Source of the DNA: Stomoxys calcitrans
Lineage: Eukaryota; Arthropoda; Insecta; Diptera; Muscidae
Length of the DNA stretch: 64,000 nt
Reading direction: 5' to 3'
NCBI RefSeq assembly: GCF_963082655.1
Contig: NC_081554.1
Span: 192,478,206 to 192,542,205 of the forward strand
A model generated the notes under the pieces. It saw only the letters and a list, made by a program, of their open reading frames with translations. It did not search any database and was not told the DNA's origin. The position numbers were made by a program, and so were the translations under genes. Positions 9,672-20,240 of this stretch are shown piece after piece. Each line of letters begins with the position of its first letter. Position 1 is the first letter of the stretch.

Positions 9672-9950
9672 GCCTCCGTAGCGCAGAGATTAGCATGTCC
9701 GCCTATAACGCTGAACACCTGGGTTCGAATCCTGGCAGGAACATCAACAATTTTTCAGCGGTGGTTGTCGCGTCCTAATACTGGCGAGATTTTTGAGGTA
9801 CTTTGCCATGTAAAAACTTCTCCCCAAAGAGGTGTTCCTCTGCGGTGCGCCGTTCGGACTCGCTGATAAAAAGGAGGTCCCTTATCATTGATCTTAAAAT
9901 TGAATCGGACATCACTCATTGATTTGTGAGAAGTTGACCCCAGTTCCGGT
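9672..9950 (+). mobile_element. tRNA-derived SINE, near full length
   Basis: The head GCCTCCGTAGCGCAG then GATTAGCATG is an A-box-like segment, and GGGTTCGAATCCTGG is a canonical pol III B box. The 5' end resembles fly tRNA-Asn or elongator tRNA-Met, but the anticodon arm does not fold, so it is a SINE and not a gene. The body contains TTTCAGCGGTGGTTG, CATGTAAAAACTTCTCCCC and GCGCCGTTCGGACTC, and the tail is TTGTGAGAAGTTG. Such elements rely on LINE machinery for movement. Eight or more relatives lie in the window. Confidence 0.85.
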
Positions 9951-10032
9951 CCATCTGATACTGGTATAAATATTGCATAAGCGTGTCTTTCCTTTCCTCT
10001 CCCTCCCTTGATCAACTGTCAACTTGAAATGC

Positions 10033-10318
10033 AAATGCAAATTTGCCCGTGAACATTCCATTATGGAACAGGCGCGAACTTCTCACATATGATAATGAGT
10101 ACTGTCCGATTCGGGTGTAAACTCATTTATAAGTGGCATCCTTTTTATAGGCGAATCCGAACGATGTGTAGCAGGGCGCCTCTGCTTTGGAGAGAAGTTT
10201 TTAGATGGCATAGTTCCTTACAAATATCCCCAGCATTAGGAGGGATAACTATCGCTGAAGGACTCGGCAGGATCCGTATTCCCGTTTTCAGCGGTATAGG
10301 CGGACATGCAAACCTCTA
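10033..10318 (-). mobile_element. tRNA-derived SINE
   Basis: Reversed copy of the same family: tail (TTTGCCCGTGAACATTCC) first, then GCGAACTTCTCACATA, CCAGCATTAGGAGGGATAAC, and a decayed head (GGCGGACATGCAAACCTC). The B box is damaged (GGATCCGTATTCCCG). It faces the plus copy across about 85 bp, forming an inverted pair. Confidence 0.85.
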
Positions 10319-10320
10319 AC

Positions 10321-12990
10321 TGTCAATTATATGATTCATAATTTTTAGTAGGCTTCCTGCTCAATTTGGCTGCTTTGTTGCTTGTGGGCTGCTGGTATGT
10401 CTTCCCATTAGTTTCAGCCTATAAAAAGAAAGCGTTTAAAGTACTTACGAAATTCGATCCGTAATGGAAGGTGAATAAAATTTCTGTCAAACAAACATAG
10501 GGCATTTTTACATGTTTCAGCTCAATTTTTATATACGGATTTTTTTTTTTAATTTTCCATGATTTCTCAGCCATAACTCATTTTCTTACCGCAAAGTGAA
10601 ACCAAAATTGAGGATTATTATATTTATTTGAGTCAAAAAAATGAAAAAAAGAGAAACACAAACATTTGCTTGACATTTCATAAGCTTCTGCAGCATTAAC
10701 CATGATGAGAATTTCATATAAAATAATTCACATTTTAACAGTAACGGAAGATGACTAAAAGCATTACAGTGCAAAGTGAAGTCAGACCATGAAAAAAAAA
10801 CTCAAGGAAATGTTTCATACTCTAAGGAGTTTTGGTTTTTTATGTTTTTGTTGCCTCCCCACCAAACACAGGCTGCTACTCAGACATTTATAATAAAATT
10901 TATGATTTTTCTATGTGGGTAAATGTGAAGGTTGTTGGTTGGCAAGCCAAAATAAATGTGTAAATATTACTGGAGGTAGAAAACCCAAGGTAGAAGTGTC
11001 GTGATTTTCCAACATAGTCAGTTGATGCTGGCAAAAATGTCACCTTGTTTGGCAACATCGGCGTTCTCAGTATACCACACTGCCAACTCCACAAAAGCCA
11101 ACTTCTCTAACAATGCTGTATGACTTTTGCTGCTTCTTATCCTTGTTGTGAACGCCTTAATGTATGCTGCATCATTTTTCCTTTTGGTTGAGTTGAAAAT
11201 CGTTTTTATATCTAAGTGTTAATAAAATGCTTGTTTTGCTTTGAACCGCAACGAAATGAGACTCTGAGGGAAAAAAGCATCAAGATGTAGATGTTGAAAG
11301 AAAAAAGCCAAAATGTATATGCATACCCTCCCCCTAGCCCTGTACCTCTACCTAATATAAAGAGCACAGACCATAATGTCAATGTGCTTTGCATAAATAA
11401 ATAGTTTTTCAAAAGGACCTTAGCTGTTGAGTTGGAGATATTTCTTGCTTGCTTTCCTTTATTTTTTCTTAAGATGACATGAAGAGAAAATATTGGTTGG
11501 CTAGGGAGAGAAAAAACCAGCAGAAGAAGAAAAAAAAACTGTGTTCAATGAATTATGATTGCCAAAAGAAAAGTTAATTTTGTTCAAGATATAAATTATT
11601 TATATATTGCTTTGCCATATCACAGAGGCAGTAGGGAGATCCAAAATTATGCTAATAATAATATTGAAATTAATTTTTTTTTAAAGAATTACTAAAGCAT
11701 GCCGTGGGCCGAGTGGCGTTAAATAAACATTTATTAAAAAGAAATTCACTTTTGAAAAGCAAAATGTGTCCAAAGTATCAACAAAATTTAAAGCATACTT
11801 TTGGGGTACTTAAGTTCAGTATGGAAAATGTTGCCTTCGCCACATTTTGTGTGAATAGTAAAATGTAAAGCATACTTTTGGGGCACATAATGGTATTTTA
11901 AGTTTTATAGATATATTTTTTGGAAAAATTATTAAAGAAAACAGTATTTGGACATTATTTCAAATAGCAATGCAATTTCATCCCAAATTTCAAAAAACAA
12001 AAATTGTAATTATGGTTTTTCGTTTTTTGTTTGCTCCTTACTAAACGCTGTTCCTATATATCACAGTGAGTTTAATATAAACTAAATTTCAATATGAAAC
12101 AAAATTTCATTATAACTCTTTGAAAAAATTGTACATTAACATATACTATTAACCCTAAAGTCGTTTATAATTAATTAACTTTTGGTTCCTCTCTTTTGTT
12201 TGTCTCCCGAAGATTTTATTCATTATTCCCTGGGACAAAGTCACAGACAAAGCATGTACGAAATCCTATTTTAATTTAACAATTTCGTGATGTTTTTGGC
12301 TGTCATATGCTGCTCACTATGCAGCAGCAGCTTGTCTGGGACATTTGCTGTGAGGAATATCAAAAAAAGCGAAACTCAAAAATGGCGGAGTGGACAAAAT
12401 CTTGTGAAATCATAAAAAATCATTTTTACAACATTTTCATGTTGTCACATTTATGGTTCGTTCACTATCAACACCATCATTGTCACCACAATGAGTAGCA
12501 GCACAGTGCATAGTCATCACCAGCCAAGCAAAGAAGTGGCAGCAACATTGTGTTCTACATGTCCATCATTATGTTGCCCCAAATGAGATGAAAGCAACTT
12601 AAGTGAAGTACTACTCATTTTCCTTAATGCTGCAGGGGGATTTTTGAGGAATTTTGTGTCGTTTTATTTTGTTTTTTTTCTGGTTCTTCATTTGCCATGC
12701 AAGTCTCAAATGCAATGTAAAATAATATTTGTTATGATGGTCATTACGCGCTTTTCATATTTTATCATGTGAAACAAGAGCAAGTTGAGTAGAAGACAAC
12801 TGGAACTTACACCAGTGGGAATATTTATTTTCCAAATTTTGCTATTGAAACTTTGGTAAAAACTAAATTTTTATAGAAAATTGTATTTGCTTAAACGAGG
12901 GAAGAACAAAATATATTTTAAAAGCCAATGATTTCCCAGTCACACCATAAGGACAATTGATATGAAAAGTCAATCAATGTTACGGAGACG
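10321..12990. other. unique AT-rich DNA
   Basis: Mostly single-copy-looking sequence with homopolymer runs and no convincing coding frame. The short motif AAAGCATACTTTTGGGG occurs twice, at 11790 and 11867. CAGCAGCAG at 12321 and CATCATTGTCACC near 12475 are trinucleotide patches. Confidence 0.5.
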
Positions 12991-12994
12991 ATTC

Positions 12995-13235
12995 GAAAAG
13001 GCCTAAAGATTCAAAAGAAAATATATACAAAACAGTATCATATGTAGAAGGCTTCTCAGATAGACTAAGCAAGTCCAATATCTATGATAAGGAGAATTGG
13101 AAGCCTGGCATGGAAGACAGGACCATCAATGAGCTATTCAGCAGGACCAAGTCCAAACCCGAGAAAGAGGGCAAATGGAATATAGTGTATAAAATTAAAT
13201 GCAACTGTGACAAGACCAACATACGCCCAATGGCC
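12995..13235 (+). pseudogene. Penelope-like element fragment, linker/GIY-YIG start
   Basis: One plus frame reads VSYVEGFSDRLSK, then ENWKPGMEDRTINELFSRTK, then GKWNIVYKIKCNCDK. In Penelope-like retroelements the region between the reverse transcriptase and the GIY-YIG endonuclease contains a similar pattern, with the endonuclease opening IVYKIxC. The YIG half, catalytic Arg and Glu are absent, so this is a short truncated piece. It is followed at about 13310 by the start of an H/P copy. Assignment is from remembered family patterns. Confidence 0.6.
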
Positions 13236-13321
13236 AACTACACGCCAAGAAAAGAAATCCATTAAAGATTTGAACATTTTTATTTCTTTAATTAAATTTA
13301 CCTTTTTTTTATATGTAAACT

Positions 13322-14890
13322 ACCTTTCGTTAAAATCCGGTGAAAAATGCATACCTTATGCCATATAGCAGCTATATCGAAATATGTTCCGATTTGGACC
13401 AAATACTAATGAGTACAAGTCATTGTTGAATAGTGTATAATAAAATATTGAATTTTTTAGTAGCTATATCTAAAAATAAACCGATCTGAACCATACAAGA
13501 GACGGATGTCGAAAAGCCTAACATAAGAGACTGTGTCAAATTTCAGTGAAATCGGATTATAAATGCGCCTTTGATAGGGTCAAGACTCTAAATCGAGAGA
13601 TCGGTCTATACGGCAGCTATATCTAAATCTGGACCGCTCTGAGCCAAATTGAAGAAGAATGTCGAAGGGCCCAACACAACTCACTGTCCTAAATTTCGGA
13701 GAAATCGGACAATAAATGCGACTTTTATGGGCCCAAAACCTTACATCGAGAGATCGGTATATATGGCAGCTATATTCAAATCTGGAACGATCTGGACCAA
13801 ATTGAAGAAGGATGTCGAAGGGCCAAACACAACTCACTGTCCCAAAACTTTGGAAAATTCGGGCAATAAATGCGACTTTGATGGCCGCAAGAACTTAAAT
13901 CGAGAAATCGGTCTATATGGCAGCTGTATCCAAATCTGAACCGATCAGAGCCAAATTATAGAAAGATGTCGAGGGGCCTAACACGACTCACTGCTCCAAA
14001 TTTCAGCAAAATCGGAAAATAAATGTCGCTCTTATGGGCCTAAAACGCTAAATTGGCGGACCGGTCTATATGGCAGCTGTATCCAAATCTGAACTAATCT
14101 GAGCCAACTTGTGGAAGGATATCGAAGGGCCTAACATAACTCACTGTCCCAAATTTCGGCGACATCGGACAATGAATGCTCCTTTTATGGGCCCAAAACC
14201 TTAAATCGAGAGATCGGTCTATATGGTAGCTATATCCAAAGCTGGACCGATCTGAGCCAAATTAAAGAAGGTTGTCGAATGGCCAAACACAATAAATTGA
14301 CTTTTATGGCCGCAAGACCTTAAATCGAGACATTGGTCTATATGGTAGCTATATCCAAATCTGGACCGATCTGGGCCCCATTGAAGAACGATGTTGAAAG
14401 GTCTAGCAAAACTCACTGTCCCAAATTTTGAAAAATTCGGGCAATAAGTGCGACTTTTATGGCCGCAAGACCTTAAATCGAGAAATCGGTCTATATGGCA
14501 GCTATATCCAAATCTGAACCGATCTGAACCGATCCAAATTGAAGAATGATGTCCAAGGGTGTAACATAACTCACTGTTCCAAATTTCAGCAAAATCGGAA
14601 AATAAATGTGGCTCTTATGGACCTAAAACGCTAAATCGTCGGACCGGTCTATATGGCAGCTATATCCAAATCTGGACCGATCTGGGCCCAATTGACGAAG
14701 GTTGTCGAAGGGCCTAACACAACTCATTGTCCCATAATTTCAGCAAAATCGAATAACAAATTAGGCTTTTATGGGTGTAAGACCCTAAATCGGCGGATCG
14801 GTCTATATGGGGACTATATCAAGATATAGTCCGATATAGGCCATCTTCGAACTTCGAACCTGCTTATCGATAAAAAAAGAATTTGTGCAA
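13322..14890 (+). mobile_element. H/P family copy with 153-bp interior array
   Basis: Starts with CTTTCGTTAAAATCCGGTG and ATATGTTCCGATTTGGACC, a head shared with copies at 33905, 47840 and 58318. The GGCAGCTAT core then recurs at 13612, 13765, 13919, 14072, 14225, 14344, 14497 and 14655: spacings 153, 154, 153, 153, 119, 153, 158. Each unit carries AGATCGGTC and GACCGATCT about 25 bp apart. The array ends at ATATAGTCCGATATAGGCC, where another copy at 35020 continues into a GTCY-bearing end. Open frames through it are by-products of the register. Confidence 0.85.
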
Positions 14891-15150
14891 AGTTGTTTTG
14901 GTGAGGATGAAAAGGAGATTGTCTAGCAGTTGCTCTGTTAATGTCCGGGTCTGCAGGGACGCAGGCTCTCCTTTGTGGGAAGGAGGGTTTTTTGCGATGT
15001 GGGTGAACTCTCCTCTGGGAAGTCTCCTGAGATTCGACGATGACACAAAATGGTTTCGATGTGTAGTGCGATGTGATCCAGTGAAGGCACATAACTGCTT
15101 ACGTGATGAAAAGGCGTTCACCTCACATTGTTCCATTTTGATACCCTCCA
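14891..15150. other. unassigned insert between H/P segments
   Basis: Breaks the H/P sequence after AAAAAAAGAATTTGTGCAAA, where the related copy at 35066 continues toward its GTCY end. It is richer in GC than its surroundings and open in two frames: plus 14883-15209, and minus 15151-14864. I do not recognise either translation. It may be part of a retroelement not otherwise represented here. Confidence 0.35.
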
Positions 15151-15209
15151 CTATAGAATGGGGCTATCCTGATACTCTTCATTCCGTTTGTAACACATCG
15201 AAATATTGA
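15151..15209 (+). mobile_element. H/P family H-end fragment
   Basis: GATACCCTCCACTATAGAATGGGGCTATC then TTCCGTTTGTAACACATCG is an H end. It runs for about 60 bp before the P end of the next copy. Confidence 0.7.
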
Positions 15210-15219
15210 TATGAGACTC

Positions 15220-16234
15220 AACAAGTAAAATAATACTAAGTTCGGCCGGGCCGAATCTTGGGAATCCACTATCATGGATTCCGCTTGAAATTTATACAAA
15301 ATTAATTTAGTTGAAGGGCATAATTTTATTCTACACACCAAACTTCTGTCAAACCAGCAATGATTAAAGCATCTGCCAACGGAATATGGATGATCAAGTG
15401 AGGTTTATGTGGGAGCTATATCAGGTTACAGATAGATTTGGACCGTAAATGGCACAGTTGTTGGAAGTAAAAACAAAACACCGCATGCAAAATTTCACTC
15501 AAATCGGACAAAAATTGAAGCTAAAGTAGTCAAATCGGAAGATAGATTTATATGTGATCTATATCAGGTTATAGACCGATTTGAACCGTACTTGGCACAG
15601 TTGTTGGAAGTCATAAAGGAAAATGAAATAGAAAATATCAGCCAAAACGGATACAAATTGCGGCTTGTGAGGGCTCAAGAAGTCAAATCGGGAGTTTGGT
15701 TTATATGGGAGCTATATCAGCTTAAAGACCGTACTTGGAACAGTTGTTGGAAGTCATAAAAGAACACTAAATGCCAAAATTTTGGCAAAATCGGACAAAA
15801 ATTGCGGCTTCCAGGGGCTCAAGAAGTCAAATCGGGAGATTGGTTTATATGGGAGCTATATCAGGTTATAGACCGATTTATACCGTACTTAGCAAGGTTG
15901 TTGGAAGCCGGACAAAAATTGCGACTTAAGAAATCAAATCTGGAGTTCGATTTATATAGAAGATATATCTAAATCTGAACCGATATGACCCATTTGCAAT
16001 CTCCAACGCCCTTTGTTGATTGTTAGTATCTGTACGAAATTTCAAGTGGCTAGCTTTACGCTTTCGACCGTTATCCTGATTTCAACAGACGGAAGGACGG
16101 ACAAGGCTAGATCGACTCTGAATGTCGAGACGATCAAGTATATATATCCTAGGGGGTCTAAGACGAATATTTCGAGGTGTTACAAATGGAATGACTAGAT
16201 AAGTATATCCCCATCCTAAGGTTGTGGGTATAAA
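15220..16234 (-). mobile_element. H/P family, complete copy (P end first)
   Basis: The P end has the perfect near-palindrome TTCGGCCGGGCCGAA at 15241-15255. Interior units follow (GGGAGCTATATCAGG, TTGTTGGAAGTCATAA, AAATCGGACAAAAATTGCGG) near 15410, 15550, 15715 and 15850. Then comes the reversed GTCY tract (CAGACGGAAGGACGGAC) at 16087-16103, a TATATATCCTAGGGGGTC segment, and the H hairpin ending in GGGTATA at 16226-16232. About 1.0 kb and non-coding. Confidence 0.85.
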
Positions 16235-16254
16235 AATAGAGAGATCTTTTTTTT

Positions 16255-17512
16255 TGTCCATAGACAGGTTAAGTTCGAAGATAAGCTATATCGGGCTATA
16301 TCGTGATATAGCCCCCATGTAGACTGATCTGCCGATCTAAGGTCTTGGGCCCATTAAAATCACATTCATTATCCGATTTCGCTGAAGTTTGGGTCAGTGA
16401 TCCAGAGATCGATCCAAATTTATATATAGCTGCCACACAGACCGATCTCTTGAGGTCTTAGGACCATAATAGTCACAGTTATTGTCTGATTTCTTAGAGG
16501 TTTGGTGTTAGACTCCTCGACATCCCTATTTTATACGGCCCGGATCGGTCCAGATTTCGATACAGCGGCCTTATATACCGATCTCTTGATTTAATGTCTG
16601 GGCCTATAATAGGCGCATTTATTGTCCGATCTCTCAGAAATTAGGTACAGCGATATTTGGTGTAAGAATCCTCGATATTGCTGCCATAGAGAGCCATCTC
16701 CCGATTTAAGGTTTTGGGCCCATAAAAGGTGAATTTATTAAAAGATTTCGCTGAAATTAGGCACAAGGAGTTGCGTTTGGCTCTTCGACATTCGTTTGAT
16801 CCGTCCATATTTCGCTATAATATGGGTAAAGGGATTTGCGCCCTTGGGAATTTGGTATAGTGATTTGTGTTATGCTCATTCATATGTTCATTCAACATTT
16901 GACACAGTTGGCTGTATTGTGCTCTTCGTCATCTGTGTGCAATACACATACTGATTTCCCGATTTAGCTATATGAATCCGGATAGCGGAGCCATAATCCA
17001 ACTCACTATGACAAATCAGGCACTAAATGTGCCTGTTATAGGCTTAAGACCCTAAATCGGCAGATCGGTCTATATGGCAGCTATATCTAATCTAGTGAAA
17101 CCCACTGGTCCAAGTTCCAGCTAAATTGGATAATGAATGCTCCTGTTATGGGCTTTAGACCCTAAATAGCCAGATCGGCCACATGACAACTTTATTCAAA
17201 TATGGTCCGATCTGGACCATATTCGGCTCGAACGGGCCTAACTCACTGTTCTGACTTTCAGCGAAATTGGGTAATTAATGCTCCTGTTATGGGCTTAAGT
17301 CCCGTAATCGACAGATCGGTCTATAAGGTATCTATATTTAAATATACAATAGTTCGATATAGACCATATTTGATTTGGATATCGGAGGCCATAGTGCAAC
17401 GCACTCTATATCCAATCTTCGAATTTTACGACGATGCGAAATATATATACTTTGTGGAATCGGAAATGAATGACTTAATGAATATAACCCCTGACCTATG
17501 ATGGTGGGTATA
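16255..17512. mobile_element. H/P family, two halves in opposite orientation
   Basis: From 16270 to about 16850 units read TATAGCCCCCATG...CCGATCTGCCGAT (H-to-P sense). From about 16990 to 17512 they read AGATCGGTCTATATGGCAGC (P-to-H sense) and end in a GGTGGGTATAAAAT H boundary at about 17508. The switch lies in a diverged stretch around 16860-16985. This suggests an inversion or two abutting insertions. Confidence 0.7.
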
Positions 17513-18404
17513 AAATATCTCTCTCATAACGTCACCTCCCAAGATAAGCTTTAAATTTTTGTTTAAAATTAACTCCTAGTTTCATTTTAAACTATTCCCA
17601 TGCAGTTTCTTAAATTTTCCCTTCATTCGAAAGAACGTACGAAGATTCACCTCAAATTGAATTCGACACTTGAGTAGCAGTAATTCAATATTAATTAATA
17701 TTTGAAAGATGCATAAACACATGCACACTCACCTCAAATTCTAGGTATTCAATTCAATACTTCTCAAAGGAGTTTAGATGAATGCGTACCAGAGTTGTTG
17801 AACGTGTCGAAGGAGCTTATTTGCGGTAGATATTCAAAGTACTACAAAAGCCGTTTACACTTTGGCACATGTCATGCATGCAACATAATTGGGAATCCTT
17901 TAAGAATGGCCTAAGGTATCACAAGGAAATGATTGGCAATAGTCTCTTTGCCAATAGTCCACAGAACAAAAGTTCTCTGTCATTACGTTTACAGGGTGGG
18001 GGGGAAATGATAGTAAATTATAATGCCATAATTAAGTACCTTGTCTTTCATCTTCGTCAGCCTTATCACAAGGTGAAAGGGGCATTCCAAAATGTCACTG
18101 GAATGCTTTCATTTAAACGATTCGAAGGCATTAAAGCCATGCAATGCCTAGGATTTACCATAGAAGTGTGGCATGCCTGTCTTAGGTCTGAGAGGGCGTT
18201 CACAGAATCCTGTATCTGCCTATCTGAGTAAAGTGTCTTTACTTTGCGGCATATAAATGTTTGTGGCTTTCAATGACTAGGGGCAAAATTCCACATTTCC
18301 AATAGTTTTATGGTCTATAGGCGAGACGTATAATTAGTTGAGGCATAGACGTAACGGGTAGGGCCTTATGGGCAGAGAATTGAAATTTTGAAAAAAAGAG
18401 GCTC
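17513..18404. other. unique DNA with one 120-codon open frame
   Basis: The plus frame 17869-18231 starts at ATG and encodes 120 residues beginning MSCMQHNWESFKNGLRYHK. I recognise no domain, signal peptide or membrane segment. Flanks lack clear splice sites or a promoter. It may be chance in a moderately GC-balanced patch. The remainder shows no gene. Confidence 0.25.
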
Positions 18405-18660
18405 AAGAAGTAAATACCCAAGATCGGATTATACGGTAGCTATATAAAAACTTGGACCGATTTGGCCCATATACAATCTCAACTGAACTACACTTATAAG
18501 AAGTATTTGTGTAGAATTTCAAACGCCTAGGGTTACTCCTTCGAAAGTAAGCGTACTTTCGACAGACGGACGGACATGCAAGATCGACTTAAAATGTCAT
18601 GAAGATCAAGAATATATATACTTTATGGGATCTTAGACACATATTTTGAGGTGTTCCGTG
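18405..18660 (-). mobile_element. H/P family H-end fragment
   Basis: AAGATCGGATTATACGGTAGC, TTGGACCGATTTGGCCCAT, then CAGACGGACGGACATGCAAG (reversed GTCY) and ATATATATACTTTATGGGATC. It runs into TTTTGAGGTGTTCC, where the H hairpin is lost against the next repeat. Confidence 0.75.
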
Positions 18661-19857
18661 GTGAAAATAGGGTACTAAATTTTTTGATATCTGAAGGGGG
18701 GGCAGTCCCTCCCCCTTGTCCCAAACGCCAGATATCGGAAATGGGTGGTGCGATTTAAGCGAAATTTTGTGTGCTCTCTTATAGTAACCTTAACACAAAA
18801 ATTTTGTATCTAAATTTTGGATGGGGTACCTAGAGGGCCGCCCCACCCCCAAAACCTACCAAATATATATAAAGACCAATCACGACAATATGGGACTCAA
18901 ATGAAAGGTATTTAAGATTAGAAAACGTATCTGATATCCAACTGTGGGACCAAGTTTTTGGGGGACCACGAATACGAATCTGATATCCAAATGTGAAACC
19001 AACTGTTTGGGGGTGCCCCTCTCCCAAAATAACCCCTAATCAGGACAAATTTATGACCATAGCCATATGGGTCTCAAAAGAAAGGTCTTTGGGCGTAAAG
19101 CACGAATCTGATATCAATATTCAGGAAAAGGTGATTCACTCTCACTCACCCCCATAACACTACCCAAATAGGAAGTATTTGCTGACCATTGCAATATGAG
19201 GCTCAAATAAGAGATATTTTAGAGTAGAACACTGTTATATATTTTCAAAGCCATGTCACTGAGTGGCCGACCCATCCCCCAAAATACTCACAAACCGAAC
19301 ATGTCTGCCGACTATGAATATAGGGGGCTCAAGGGAAAGGTATATCGGAATAGACCACGAATCCGATATCAACATTCGGGACCAACTGTCTTGGGGACGT
19401 CCCACCCCCGCAACAACCATCTAAATAGGACGTACTTGCCCAAACCGGACATATTTGCTGAATTTTGCAATAAATTTGGTGTACTTATTTAAGGTGAGAT
19501 GTCTAGGGCGGCGGTTCCACCCTCAAAGCCCGCCAAATGAAAATTTAAACCAATAATGATAACATTAGGCTCAAATGAAAGGTATTTGAGACTAGAGCAC
19601 GAATTTGATACATGGGGTCAAACTCACCCCCTAAAACACTCCCATACCGGACATGTTTACCTACCAAAGCAATAGAGGCCTCAAATGAAAGAAATTTTGG
19701 AGTGGAGCACCAATACGATATCCACATTAGGGCGAAATATCAGAAAGGCCGTACTAGCACCCCCAAACAGGTATATTTTACTGACCGTGCTAGTATAGAG
19801 CTCAAATAAAATAAGACAGATAAAGAAGGCGCAGCGGAGCGGGCCCTGTCCAGCTAG
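18661..19857 (+). mobile_element. Helitron-like non-autonomous repeat ending CTAG
   Basis: The interior is a ladder of about 110-130 bp modules around GGGACTCAAATGAAAGGTATT, GGTATTT...AGAGCACGAAT and GGGCCGCCCCACCCCC. The 3' end reads GGCGCAGCGGAGCGGGCCC then TGTCCAGCTAG|T at 19828-19857. A GC-rich subterminal block followed by CTAG before a host T is the usual form of a Helitron 3' end. No replicase or helicase coding is present. The 5' start (normally TC) is not preserved here. Partial relatives are at 32690, 36405, 45205 and 60490. Confidence 0.65.
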
Positions 19858-20240
19858 TTATCTATAAAAATAAATTTATGAAATTTAAAAAAAAAAAAAT
19901 TCAATAAAAATCTCAAAAAAAAAAATTTTTGTAAAAATTTCTATACGAACAATAGATAGATTTTTTTTTTATTTTTCTATAAAAACATTTCAAAAATTTC
20001 TTTGAAAAAATTTTCAAAATTTTTTTTTTTATTTTTCAAGAAATCAAAATTTTAGACAGAATTTTTTTTGAAAATTAAAATTGCGATAAAATATTACTTT
20101 TAAGAAAATATTGTCACAAATAAAGTGTTGACTAAATTTTTGCGAGAAAAAAGTTTGACAAATTTTTTAATGTTAACAAAATTTTCTTTTTAATAGAGTT
20201 TGCTACAAATTTCTATAATTATTACTTTTGCTTTTAATAG
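19858..20240. repeat. degenerate poly(A)/poly(T) repeat
   Basis: Mixed AAAATTTC/GAAATTTT-like modules with runs of A or T up to 13. It looks like a decayed version of the AAATTTC-type minisatellite at 725-1570. No coding signal. Confidence 0.6.

Noticed and set aside
9672..9745. A functional tRNA gene
   Set aside because: Pol III boxes are present but acceptor and anticodon arms do not pair, and the sequence continues into a dispersed SINE body.
13580..13939. Repetitive 85-96 codon proteins on both strands
   Set aside because: Frames are kept open by the 153-bp unit length in the H/P array. The same translations appear at other arrays.
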